Shown here in pieces: positions 1 through 16,924 of a DNA stretch of 51,938 bases. The DNA comes from Hylemonella sp. Its GTDB lineage: Bacteria > Pseudomonadota > Gammaproteobacteria > Burkholderiales > Burkholderiaceae_C. Every line of letters starts with the position of its first letter. Position 1 is the first letter of the stretch. Location: the NCBI GenBank assembly GCA_030695415.1, contig JAUYQZ010000040.1, positions 1 to 51,938 of the forward strand. The letters are read 5' to 3'. The translations under genes were made by a program, and so were the position numbers. Below the pieces are notes generated by a model that worked only from the letters and a program-made list of their open reading frames with translations, had not been told where the DNA came from and did not search any database.

Positions 1-1
1 G

Positions 2-139
2 ACCGCCGAACAGGTGGAAAGGCTGCGCGCCGAGTTCGGCATCTACGCCGTCAGCACCGGACGTATCTGCGTCGCCGCGCTCAACACGCGCAACATCGAC
101 TACGTCGCCAAGGCCATCGCCACGGTGCTGAAGAAGTAA
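2..139 (+). CDS. tyrB: Aromatic amino acid aminotransferase, C-terminal fragment (gene starts before the window)
   Basis: Only the last 45 codons are present, open from the window edge to a TAA stop. The tail contains GRICVAALNTRNIDYVAKAI, which matches the C-terminus of class I aspartate/aromatic aminotransferases of the TyrB/AspC family. There the Arg in the GR(I/M)CVAGLN segment binds the substrate alpha-carboxylate. These are cytosolic PLP enzymes that transfer the amino group of Tyr, Phe or Asp to 2-oxoglutarate. The PLP lysine lies outside the window, so the choice between tyrB and aspC rests on resemblance of the tail only. The tRNA-Asn gene follows 54 bp downstream with its own promoter. 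Confidence 0.75.
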   Translation, partial: TAEQVERLRAEFGIYAVSTGRICVAALNTRNIDYVAKAIATVLKK

Positions 140-147
140 CAAAGCTA

Positions 148-176
148 TTGCGAGCAAAAACGGGCGCGGCTATAAT
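148..176 (+). promoter_or_regulatory. Sigma-70 type promoter of tRNA-Asn
   Basis: A perfect -10 hexamer TATAAT (171-176) lies 17 bp downstream of a -35-like TTGCGA (148-153). The predicted start of transcription is near 183, about 10 nt before the mature tRNA 5' end. The spacing is optimal and the site sits exactly between the aminotransferase stop and the tRNA. Promoter function is inferred from consensus and position. Confidence 0.75.
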
Positions 177-193
177 CCGCGCCTCTTGAATAT

Positions 194-269
194 TCCTCGA
201 TAGCTCAGTCGGTAGAGCGCCGGACTGTTAATCCGTAGGTCCCTGGTTCGAGCCCAGGTCGAGGAGCCA
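194..269 (+). tRNA. tRNA-Asn (anticodon GTT)
   Basis: A 76-nt cloverleaf can be drawn by eye. The acceptor arms are TCCTCGA (194-200) and TCGAGGA (259-265), followed by discriminator G and an encoded CCA (267-269). The D-arm contains TAGCTCAGTCGGTAGAGC. The anticodon stem CCGGA/TCCGT encloses the loop CTGTTAA with anticodon GTT (227-229), which reads Asn codons AAC/AAU. The T-arm contains GGTTCGAGCC. Its own promoter and terminator flank it. Confidence 0.97.
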
Positions 270-291
270 GATTCCCCTTGCGGGGTATAGA

Positions 292-324
292 AAGCCTGCT
301 ACTTAATTGATAGCAGGCTTTTTT
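292..324 (+). terminator. Rho-independent terminator after tRNA-Asn
   Basis: A perfect 10-bp stem AAGCCTGCTA (292-301) / TAGCAGGCTT (311-320) closes a 9-nt loop and runs directly into a T-tract to 324. The flanking A-run means it could also work on the other strand. It is only 22 bp past the tRNA 3' end. Confidence 0.85.
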
Positions 325-431
325 GTTGGTGACGTGGCATTCTGCTTCCTGAGTCACTGCGCCAGGAGACGCAGACCCGCCGCGCAAAACCCTGCAGACA
401 GTCATCTTGTTGGATCCTGACCAAGGAGAGG

Positions 432-1349
432 ATGGCACGGACGAGTAGGATGGCTTCATCGCCAACTCGTGACAGCAGAGACATCATGGAAGACACACGC
501 TGCTGCGGCTCAGGTACCTGCCTGATCGATGCGCATGGACGGTGCTGGTGTGGCCAGCAATGGGACGGCGAAAAGATGTGCTCGCCGGGTCAGGCGCCCG
601 CTGCCCATGAAGAAGAGCCCGCTGTCGACGACCCATTGAAGGTGGGTGATGCCAAGCGGGTGCACGGCCTGCACCTCACCCTTTTGTTGACGCTTGGAAT
701 GTTTGGAGCTCCGGCCATGGCCACTGAAGAACCCAGTTTTGAGGTCTTGTCCAAGCACGATCACATCGAGTTGCGCCGCTACCCGGCTTTCATCGTGGCC
801 GAAACCTATGTCGACGGCGATATGGACGCCGCTTCAAGCAAAGGCTTTCGCGCCATCGCGGATTACATCTTTGGCAACAACGTGGCGGCGGGTTCGGCCC
901 CCAACCAGGGTGCAGAAAAGATTTCGATGACCGCCCCTGTGACGATGGAGCCCGTCAAGCCAGCGTCGCAGAAGATCGCCATGACGGCGCCTGTCGCCCT
1001 GGAGCCCGTGGCAAATTCCGGGCAAGCCAGCCAGGAGTTGCGGGCCATGCAAGGTGCCAATCGGTGGCGGGTGCATTTTGTGATGCCCAGTGCCTACACG
1101 CTCGACACCCTGCCCAAACCGAACAATCCAGCCGTGCAGTTGCGTGAGGTCCCTGCGAAAACCTGGGCGGTGCTGCGCTACTCGGGCTTCAACACCGAAG
1201 CCGGAATCCAGCAGCGCTCAGATGAGTTGGTGGCCTGGCTGCTTGCACAGAAGATAAAGTCCACCGGCAGCCCGCAGCTGGCACGCTACAACCCACCCTG
1301 GACCTTGCCCATGTTCCGTCGCAACGAAATCATGATTGAGACGGAGTAA
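432..1349 (+). CDS. SOUL-family heme-binding protein with Cys-rich N-terminal extension
   Basis: From about residue 98 the protein is a SOUL/HEBP heme-binding domain: FEVLSKHDHIELRRYPAF, then two tandem copies of the K-I-(S/A)-M-T-A-P-V motif near residues 163 and 180, and a C-terminal NPPWTLPMFRRNE segment typical of the family. Residues 77-97 look like a signal peptide ending APAMA, so a GTG at 660 could start a conventional exported SOUL protein. Upstream in the same frame lies a Cys-rich segment (residues 19-50, CCGSGTC ... CWCGQQWDGEKMC). It resembles small stand-alone Cys-rich proteins that I recall from related bacteria. AGGAG at 424-428 is only 3 nt from the first ATG; ATGs at 450 and 486 are alternatives. 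Whether this is one fused protein or two overlapping units is open. Confidence 0.7.
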   Translation: MARTSRMASSPTRDSRDIMEDTRCCGSGTCLIDAHGRCWCGQQWDGEKMCSPGQAPAAHEEEPAVDDPLKVGDAKRVHGLHLTLLLTLGMFGAPAMATEEPSFEVLSKHDHIELRRYPAFIVAETYVDGDMDAASSKGFRAIADYIFGNNVAAGSAPNQGAEKISMTAPVTMEPVKPASQKIAMTAPVALEPVANSGQASQELRAMQGANRWRVHFVMPSAYTLDTLPKPNNPAVQLREVPAKTWAVLRYSGFNTEAGIQQRSDELVAWLLAQKIKSTGSPQLARYNPPWTLPMFRRNEIMIETE

Positions 1350-1481
1350 GCGACTGGGTGTTTGTCCTCATGGGTTCTCTCAAGTCGCCGTTTCGATCCC
1401 AGAGCGAGGAGCAGGATCAAAAGGCCTCGCTGCAGGGCAAGGCATTGTGTGGCGCTCGTGACGCTTGTTGTGGCGGCAAGG

Positions 1482-1514
1482 AAAAAGGGATCTGACCTTT
1501 CGGTCAGATCCCTT
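1482..1514 (-). terminator. Rho-independent terminator of tRNA-Lys
   Basis: A perfect 13-bp stem (1485-1497 with 1502-1514) closes a 4-nt loop. On the minus strand the loop reads GAAA, a stable tetraloop, and the stem is followed by a run of five T. It starts 7 bp after the 3' end of tRNA-Lys, so it ends that transcript. Confidence 0.88.
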
Positions 1515-1520
1515 CTGATC

Positions 1521-1596
1521 TGGTGGGTCCTGAGTGACTCGAACACTCGACCTACGGATTAAGAGTCCGCTGCTCTACCAACTGAGCTAAGAACCC
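1521..1596 (-). tRNA. tRNA-Lys (anticodon CTT)
   Basis: Read on the minus strand, the acceptor GGGTTCT pairs with AGGACCC through one T-G wobble, followed by discriminator A and an encoded CCA (1523-1521). The D-arm TAGCTCAGTTGGTAGAGC, the anticodon stem CGGAC with loop containing CTCTTAA (anticodon CTT, Lys codon AAG) and the T-loop GTTCGAGTC are all present. It is convergent with the SOUL gene and has its own terminator. Confidence 0.96.
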
Positions 1597-1691
1597 AGAC
1601 CTCGATTATTGCATAAAAATCCGCCTCATCGAGGTGGCGCAGGAGACAAAATGCGCTGTGACGGCGTTGGCGTCACACAGGAGAAACGACC

Positions 1692-1892
1692 ATGATCAGA
1701 CCATTCATCCTTGCCCTGTCCGCACTCGTGCTGATGGGCTGCGGCGCCGAAACGGCGACCACGGCAGCCACTGTGGGAGCGGCCAAAAAGCTGGAACTGG
1801 AGCAGGCCAAGCAGACCATGGAGCAGGCGAAGCAGAAGGTCGGCGAGTCCATGCAGCAGATGCAGCAGGCGCCTGCGCGTGCGGCCGACTAA
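1692..1892 (+). CDS. Small lipoprotein of unknown function
   Basis: A 66-residue protein with a classic lipoprotein signal: MIRPF, a hydrophobic core, and the lipobox LMGC with the acylated Cys at residue 17. The mature part is short, Ala/Gln/Lys-rich and helix-forming (repeated EQAKQ and MQQMQQ units), so a small coiled coil anchored to a membrane is likely. An AGGAG sequence sits about 9 nt before the ATG. The gene is convergent with the ABC-F gene and only 13 bp from its stop. I do not recognise a named family and assign no function. Confidence 0.7.
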   Translation: MIRPFILALSALVLMGCGAETATTAATVGAAKKLELEQAKQTMEQAKQKVGESMQQMQQAPARAAD

Positions 1893-1905
1893 GTCCCGGA
1901 TCGGG

Positions 1906-3863
1906 CTAGTCGCCTAGGCTGCCGCTGAGCTCCAGCCAGCGCTCCTCGAGCAGGTTCAGTTCGTCCTGCAGGGCGCCCAGCCGCTTGCCCAATTCATTGA
2001 TCTCGTCGATGCCGGGTTGACCGGACAGCCGCTCTTCTAGCAGCGCCTTCTCCTGCATCAGTTCCGACATGCGGGTCTCGCACTGTTCGAATTCCTTGCG
2101 CAGCTGGCGAGTGCGGTTGTCCTCACGTCGTGGGCGAGCCGGCTCGGGTGCCGCCAAGGCGGGCGGGGGCGGTGGAGCGCTTGCCGCTGCGGAGGCTGCG
2201 GCACTGGCTCCCTTGAGGGCTTCACGCTGGCGCTTGGCCTCGTCGAGCAGGTAGCGCTGGTAATCATCCAGATCGCCGTCGAAGGGGCTGATGCCGCCAC
2301 GCGAGACCAGCCAGAATTCGTCGCAGACGGCGCGCAGCAGGGCGCGGTCGTGGCTGACCAGCATCACGGTGCCCTCGAACTCGTTGAGCGCCATGCCCAG
2401 CGCCTCGCGGGTGGCGAGGTCCAGGTGGTTGGTGGGCTCGTCCAGCAGCAGCAGGTTGGGGCGTTGCCAGACCAGCATGCACAGCACCAGGCGTGCCTTC
2501 TCGCCGCCACTCATGGTGCCCACGGTCTGTTTGACCTGGTCACCGGTGAAGTTGAAGCCGCCCAGGAAACTGCGCAGGTCCTGCTCGCGCGTGGCCTGGC
2601 CGCTGAGGGCGCCACGGGCCGTGGTGTCCTTGACCAGGTGGATCATGTGCTCCAGCGGCGTGTCCTGCGGGCGCAGCACGTCGAGTTCCTGCTGGGCGAA
2701 GTAACCAATGGACAGGCCCTTGCCCTCGATGATCTCGCCCGCCAGGGGAGCCAGGTCGCGCGCGATGGTCTTGACCACCGTGGACTTGCCCTGGCCGTTG
2801 GCACCCAGGATGCCGATGCGCTGGCCGGCCAGCACCGACTTGCTGACGTTCTTCACGATCACGGTCGGTGGCGTGCCGGCCGGCGCGCCTTCGGGGGGCG
2901 GGTAGCCGAAGTCGATCCCCTGCATGGACAGCATGGGGTTGGGCAGGTTGGCCGGTTCCTTGAACTCGAAGGTGAAATCGGCCTCGGCCAGCAGCGGGCC
3001 GATCTTCTCCATGCGGTCCAGCGCCTTGACCCGGCTCTGGGCCTGCTTGGCCTTGCTGGCCTGGGCCTTGAAGCGGTCGATGAACTTCTTCAGGTGGGCG
3101 ATCTTTTCCTGCTGCTTGGCGTAGGACGCCTGCTGCAGTTCCATCTTCTCGGCCCGCATGTCCTCGAACTTGGTGTAGTTGCCACCGTAGCGGTTGAGCT
3201 TGGCGGTCTCGATGTGCACCGTGACGTTGGTCACGGCATCGAGAAACTCGCGGTCGTGGCTGATGACCAGCATGGTGCCGGCATAGCGCTGCAGCCAGGC
3301 TTCCAGCCAGACCAGGGCGTCAAGGTCCAGGTGGTTGGTCGGCTCGTCCAGCAGCAGCAGGTCCGAGGGGCACATGAGGGCGCGCGCCAGCTGCAGGCGC
3401 ATGCGCCAGCCACCGGAGAAGCTGTTGACGGGTTTGTCGAGCTCGGTCGTCCTGAAGCCCAGACCCAGGATCAGCGCCTGGGCGCGGGACGGTGCGTCGT
3501 GGGCGCCGGCGTCGTGCAGTTCCATGTAGGCATGGGCCATGCGCTCGCCGTCCTCGGTGGCTTCGGCGGCCGTGACCTCGGCCTGCGCCGCGACCAGCCG
3601 CGTGTCGCCGGCGATCACGAAATCGGTGGCACTCTCGCTCGTTTCGGGCATGTCCTGGGCCACCTGGCCCAGGCGCCACTGCGCCGGGACGCTGCAGTCG
3701 CCACTGTCCTCGTGCAGGGTGCCGTTGAGCAGGGCGAACAGCGTGGACTTGCCGGCGCCGTTTCGGCCGACCAGGCCGACTTTCTCGCCGGGGTTGATGG
3801 TGACGGAGGCAGCATCCAGCAGCACCCTGGCGCCGCGGCGCAGGGTGACGTTTTTCAGAGTGA

Positions 3864-3867
<4 letters not shown>
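1906..3867 (-). CDS. ABC-F family ATPase (YheS-like ribosome-associated factor)
   Basis: A 653-residue protein with two ABC ATPase domains in one chain and no membrane segment, the mark of ABC-F proteins that act in the E-site of ribosomes. Domain 1 has Walker A GLVGRNGAGKST (about 33-44), signature FSGGWRMRLQLARAL and Walker B LLLLDEPTNHLDLD. A charged inter-domain linker rich in Lys, Gln and Glu (about 230-290) carries the P-site tRNA interaction motif region. Domain 2 has GILGANGQGKST, MSGGEKARL and LLLLDEPTNHLDLA. A Pro/Ala-rich hinge (about 555-580) leads to a C-terminal coiled coil. Length and C-terminal tail fit the YheS/Uup group rather than EttA. The ATG overlaps the prmB stop (ATGA), so translation is probably coupled. 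Confidence 0.93.
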
Positions 3868-7079
<3,212 letters not shown>

Positions 7080-7127
7080 CGCTGCTCTCCCCTTGTCGTC
7101 TATCGAGTTCGTCCGCCGCAAGTGCGA

Positions 7128-7952
7128 TCAGTCGCGCAACAGGTCATTCAGGCTGGTCTTGGAACGGGTCTGGGCGTCCACGCGCTTGACGATGACGGCA
7201 CAGTACAGGCTGTACTTGCCGTCGGCACTGGGCAGGTTGCCCGAGACCACCACCGAGCCGGCCGGTACGCGGCCGTAATGCACTTCGCCGGTGGCGCGGT
7301 CGTAGATCTTGGTGCTCTGGCCGATGTAGACGCCCATGGAGATGACCGAGTTTTCCTCGACGACCACGCCCTCGACGATCTCCGAGCGCGCGCCGATGAA
7401 ACAGTTGTCCTCGATGATGGTCGGGCCAGCCTGCACGGGTTCGAGCACACCGCCGATGCCGACGCCGCCCGACAGGTGCACGTTCTTGCCGATCTGGGCG
7501 CAGGAGCCCACCGTGGCCCAGGTGTCGACCATGGTGTTCTCGTCGACGTAGGCGCCGATGTTCACGTAGCTGGGCATCAGGATGGCGCCCTTGGCGATGA
7601 AGCTGCCGCGGCGGGCCACGGCCGGTGGCACCACGCGCACGCCGGTCGCCTTCATTTCCTCTGCCGAGAGGTGGGAGAACTTGGTCTGCACCTTGTCGTA
7701 GAAGCCCAGGTCGCCGGCCCGGATGATCTCGTTGTCCTTGAGTCGGAAGGACAGCAGAACGGCCTTCTTGATCCACTGGTGCACGGTCCACTTGCCGACG
7801 GACTCGCGCGTGGCCACGCGCAGGCGACCCTTGTTCATCTCGGAGATGACATGCTCGACGGCGTCGGCCACTTCCTTGGGGGCGGACTGGACGGAGATGT
7901 TGGCGCGGTTTTCCCAGGCGGCTTCGATGATCTGTTGCAGTTGTTGGCTCAT
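7128..7952 (-). CDS. dapD: 2,3,4,5-tetrahydropyridine-2,6-dicarboxylate N-succinyltransferase
   Basis: At 274 residues it is the same length as E. coli DapD. The C-terminal half is a left-handed beta helix with hexapeptide repeats ([52 protein letters not shown]), typical of trimeric acyltransferases using succinyl-CoA. The N-terminal helical part [13 protein letters not shown] fits DapD. It makes N-succinyl-2-amino-6-ketopimelate, the substrate of DapC next door. Its start is 17 bp after the dapC stop, consistent with one operon. Confidence 0.97.
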   Translation of the reverse strand: MSQQLQQIIEAAWENRANISVQSAPKEVADAVEHVISEMNKGRLRVATRESVGKWTVHQWIKKAVLLSFRLKDNEIIRAGDLGFYDKVQTKFSHLSAEEMKATGVRVVPPAVARRGSFIAKGAILMPSYVNIGAYVDENTMVDTWATVGSCAQIGKNVHLSGGVGIGGVLEPVQAGPTIIEDNCFIGARSEIVEGVVVEENSVISMGVYIGQSTKIYDRATGEVHYGRVPAGSVVVSGNLPSADGKYSLYCAVIVKRVDAQTRSKTSLNDLLRD

Positions 7953-7969
7953 GGCGATGGTTCAGTTCT

Positions 7970-9163
7970 TCAGTTTCTGGATTGGACGAATTTGACGATG
8001 CGTTCGGCCGCTTCTGTGCACTCGGCGGTTTCGGCCACCAGCGCCATGCGGATGCGCCCGGCGCCAGGGTTGAGGCCGCGGGCCTCGCGCGCCAGGTAGC
8101 TGCCGGGCAAAACAGTCACATTGTAAAGAGCGTAGAGATCCCGGGCGAAATCGGTGTCGCTGCCCCGGATGCCAGCCCAGAGGTAGAAGGCCGCGTCGGG
8201 CAGGGCCACGTCCATCACGGCGCTCAGCATGGGCGTGACCTGGGCAAACTTGGCGCGGTAGAGGTTGCGGTTCTCGATGACGTGCTGCTCGTCGTTCCAG
8301 GCGGCGATGCTGGCGGCCTGCACCACGTGGCTCATGGCGCTGCCGTGGTAGGTACGGTAGAGCAGGAAGGCCTTCATGAGGTCCGTGTTGCCCGCCACGA
8401 AGCCGCTGCGCATGCCTGGAACGTTGCTGCGCTTGGACAGGCTGGTCAGGGCGATCAGGTTCCTGAAGTCGCTGCGGCCCAGTTTCACGGCCGCTTCCAG
8501 GCCACCCAGCGGCGGCTCGTCCCGGAAGTAGATCTCGCTGTAGCACTCGTCGGAGGCGATGACGAAACCGTAGCGGTCGCTCAGCTCGAACAGCTTCTTC
8601 CATTCTTCCAGTGGCATCACGGCGCCGGTCGGGTTGCCGGGGGAGCAGGTGAAGATCAGCTGGGTGCGGGCCCAGACCTCGGCGGGCACGCTGTCCCAGT
8701 CCACGGCGAAATTGCGCGCCGGGTCGCTGGGCACGTAATAAGGCTGGGCGCCCGCCAGCAGGGCTGCGCCTTCGTAGATTTGATAGAAGGGGTTCGGGCA
8801 CAGGACCACGGCGCCCGGCTGGCTGCCATCGACCACGGTCTGTGTCAGCGCGAACAGCGCCTCGCGCGTGCCATTCACAGGCAACACCTGGGAGCCCGGG
8901 TTGACGGTCACGCCGTAGCGACGCTGCAGCCAGCCTGCCACGGCCTCCCTGAGTGCGGGCTCGCCGGCCGTTGGGGGGTAGCCGGTCAGGCCGGTGTCGA
9001 GGGCCGCTGTCAGGGCGTGCTTGATGAAATCGGGGGTGGGGTGCTTGGGTTCGCCGATGCCCAGGCTGATCGGCCGGTAGGCCGGATTGGGCGTGACGCC
9101 GGCAAAAAGCTGTCGCAGCCGCTCGAAGGGGTAGGGCTGCAGGCGTTGGAGCAGGGGGTTCAT
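7970..9163 (-). CDS. dapC: Succinyldiaminopimelate transaminase
   Basis: A fold-type I PLP aminotransferase of 397 residues. The Schiff-base lysine lies in LTSLSKRSNVPGMRSGFVAG, the cofactor-binding Asn/Asp/Tyr segment includes FTCSPGNPTGAVMPLEEW and ASDECYSEIYF, and a C-terminal Arg lies in GAGRIRMAL. The N-terminus (NPLLQRLQPYPFERLRQLF) and the ISLGIGEPKHPTP segment are characteristic of proteobacterial DapC. It transfers an amino group from glutamate to N-succinyl-2-amino-6-ketopimelate. It is the first gene of the dap cluster; dapD follows 17 bp later. Specificity is supported by the neighbouring dapD and dapE. Confidence 0.95.
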   Translation of the reverse strand: MNPLLQRLQPYPFERLRQLFAGVTPNPAYRPISLGIGEPKHPTPDFIKHALTAALDTGLTGYPPTAGEPALREAVAGWLQRRYGVTVNPGSQVLPVNGTREALFALTQTVVDGSQPGAVVLCPNPFYQIYEGAALLAGAQPYYVPSDPARNFAVDWDSVPAEVWARTQLIFTCSPGNPTGAVMPLEEWKKLFELSDRYGFVIASDECYSEIYFRDEPPLGGLEAAVKLGRSDFRNLIALTSLSKRSNVPGMRSGFVAGNTDLMKAFLLYRTYHGSAMSHVVQAASIAAWNDEQHVIENRNLYRAKFAQVTPMLSAVMDVALPDAAFYLWAGIRGSDTDFARDLYALYNVTVLPGSYLAREARGLNPGAGRIRMALVAETAECTEAAERIVKFVQSRN

Positions 9164-9219
9164 GGGAGGGAATTATCCCGGAACTCCCCAGCGCCGGCCG
9201 GGCTGCCCCGGCCAGGCGC

Positions 9220-9888
9220 TCAGCTTCTGGGGGTCTTGGTCAGGTAGTGCAGCACCAGCTTGTCCTGCTGCGTGAGGCCCTGGAACGCCACGCCGGTGAA
9301 GTGGGACGCGCCGTCCTGCGCCTTGTGGCTGTGGCAGACCGTGGCCTTGAGCGTGAGGGTGGCGGGTTCGCCCTCAACCTCCGTGAGGATGCTGATGCCG
9401 ATGGTCTTGCCTACGGCGGCAACGGTCTCGGCCGTGCTGAACATGGTGCCCTGCATGCTGATGTCCAGCAACTGGCCGTGCTGGTTCAGTGCAGCGGACT
9501 GGACGGTGACCGGCCATCTTGTCTTGGTGCGCATGGACTGGCGTACCTGGCGCGCATCGACCTGGTTGGGGTAGGCCAGCAAGGCATAGACAAAGGGCTT
9601 GTCGTAGGTCTGCAGCACCTTGCTGATGAAGGAGAACTCGTACTGGCCGGTAAATCCACGCACGATGCAGACATCGCCCTCCGTCAGGCCGGTGTCCTCG
9701 CCCTCCGGACCCTGGGGGCCCACCATGACGCCCCGGTTCTCGATGGCGCCGAAGAGCTGGCCCTCCTTTTTGGTGGCGCCCTCCACCAGCCGACGCACCT
9801 GCAACGCGATGCCGGGCCGCAGGCCGAGCTCCTTGAGGGAGATTTGCAGCACATGGTTCTGCGGAGTTTCGCTGGCAGCCTGAGTCAT
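9220..9888 (-). CDS. PilZ-domain protein with YcgR-type N-terminal domain (putative c-di-GMP effector)
   Basis: A 222-residue cytosolic protein. The C-terminal half carries a PilZ-like c-di-GMP site: RQSMRTKTRWP (an R-x3-R type motif near 117-122) followed by D-x-S-x-x-G in LLDISMQGTMF, and a late GVAFQGL strand. The N-terminal half (LRPGIALQVRRL ... GEDTGLTEGDVCIVRGF) looks like the PilZN/YcgR regulatory domain. Such two-domain proteins bind c-di-GMP and act on flagella, pili or secretion. The target cannot be read from the sequence; the nearby pilus ATPase and chemoreceptors only suggest motility. It lies 56 bp upstream of dapC on the same strand. A GAGGGA-like purine stretch before the ATG is weak. 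Confidence 0.75.
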   Translation of the reverse strand: MTQAASETPQNHVLQISLKELGLRPGIALQVRRLVEGATKKEGQLFGAIENRGVMVGPQGPEGEDTGLTEGDVCIVRGFTGQYEFSFISKVLQTYDKPFVYALLAYPNQVDARQVRQSMRTKTRWPVTVQSAALNQHGQLLDISMQGTMFSTAETVAAVGKTIGISILTEVEGEPATLTLKATVCHSHKAQDGASHFTGVAFQGLTQQDKLVLHYLTKTPRS

Positions 9889-10095
9889 GGTAGGGAGTTT
9901 CTATGAGGTGCGGGCCAAAAAAGGGTGAATCTACACGGTCCGTCAGGCGGCCACCATCGCGCCTGACACGGCAATGTGAACAAATGCAACCGAGTGGGGT
10001 TTTCCCGTAGCACACATCCCGCATCCGCGCACGATTTTCGTGCGGGCCGGGACGGTATGATTTCAGGCTGTTCCCGCCACCCGACTGTTCTCACC

Positions 10096-13611
<3,516 letters not shown>

Positions 13612-13633
13612 CGCCTCGCGGAGCGCCGTACCG

Positions 13634-14680
13634 ATGAGCAAACTGCAAATCGGACTGGCCATCGTTGGCGCCCTGCTGCTGGCGGCCATCGTGGCGCATG
13701 GCGCGTGGATCTCACGCCGCAACCAGCCGCGCCAGGCCGAGCCAGAGGGTCCGCCCATCGAGCCCCATGGTCTGGACGAGCCCTCGTTCGCCACGGCCCG
13801 TTCGCAGGGGGCTCCTGAAGATGCCGACGGCTTGATGCTCCCGCCCCAGCTGGAACGCAAGCCCTTGCTAGACCCCTTGATCGATATCAGCGCGGCCATC
13901 GAGCTGGAGCACCCGGTCAGCGGTGAGGCGCTGCTGCAGCACATGCCGGCTACGCGCCGCGTGGGCAGCAAGCCCTACGCCATCGAGGGTCAGGATCCCG
14001 CCACGCGCCAGTGGGAGCCGCCCCAGGCCGGCCGGCGCTACCTCGCCCTTCAGGCGGGCGTGCAACTGGCCAATCGCGCCGGTCCGCTCAACGAGATCGA
14101 ATACTCGGAATTTGTCGTGAAGACGCAGGCGCTGGCCGATGCCTTGGGCGGCACCCCCGAATTCCCCGACATGCGGGACGCCGTGGCCCGTGCCCGCGAG
14201 CTCGATGGCTTTGCCAGCGAGCACGACGCGCAGCTCAGCGTCACGCTGCGTGCTCGCCAGACGGCCTGGAGTGCCGGTTATGTGCTGCAGAATGCGGCGC
14301 GCCTGGGCTTCGTCGCCGGCGTGCTGCCCGGGCGAATGGTGCTGCCCGCCAATGTTGGTGGGCAGCCGCCGGTGCTGGGCCTGCATTACGACGCGCAGGC
14401 CGCGCAGGCCGCCGACCCCGCCCACACGGCGATCCGTGACATGACGCTGACCCTGGACGTGGCCCAGGTGGCGCGCTCCGAGCAGCCCTATGTGCGGCTG
14501 CGCGAGGCCGCCACGCGCCTGGCGGAGGTGATGGACGGCCAGATCACCGATGACGACGGCCAGCCGCTGAGCGCTGACGCCATGGACCTGATCGGCGCCG
14601 AACTCGAGAACCTCTACGACAAGCTCGACGAGCGCGAGCTGTCGGCCGGCTCGGTGCTGGCGCGACGGCTTTTTTCCTGA
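13634..14680 (+). CDS. zipA: Cell division protein ZipA homologue
   Basis: A 348-residue protein with an N-terminal membrane anchor (residues 4-24, LQIGLAIVGALLLAAIVAH), a basic then Pro/acid-rich linker, and a C-terminal ZipA FtsZ-binding domain (about 200-345). The latter ends VRLREAATRLAEVMDGQITDD followed by DLYDKL-like helices. ZipA tethers FtsZ to the inner membrane and stabilises the Z-ring. The order zipA-ligA is also that of E. coli, which supports the call despite low sequence conservation in this family. It lies between smc (22 bp gap) and ligA (15 bp gap), so probably one operon. Confidence 0.88.
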   Translation: MSKLQIGLAIVGALLLAAIVAHGAWISRRNQPRQAEPEGPPIEPHGLDEPSFATARSQGAPEDADGLMLPPQLERKPLLDPLIDISAAIELEHPVSGEALLQHMPATRRVGSKPYAIEGQDPATRQWEPPQAGRRYLALQAGVQLANRAGPLNEIEYSEFVVKTQALADALGGTPEFPDMRDAVARARELDGFASEHDAQLSVTLRARQTAWSAGYVLQNAARLGFVAGVLPGRMVLPANVGGQPPVLGLHYDAQAAQAADPAHTAIRDMTLTLDVAQVARSEQPYVRLREAATRLAEVMDGQITDDDGQPLSADAMDLIGAELENLYDKLDERELSAGSVLARRLFS

Positions 14681-16756
<2,076 letters not shown>

Positions 16757-16924
16757 GCTCGGCGGACGGCGGGCTGCACGAAGGCAGGAACAGCCCCGGA
16801 TTTCCTCCCCGTCTTCATTTGCTGATGAGCGCAAATTGCGTTACGCTGCCTTGGCGTCGTGGGCGACAGGCTGGGTCACCGGACAGGGGTTGACCGGGCT
16901 TCATCATCAACTGGATCGAATTCC

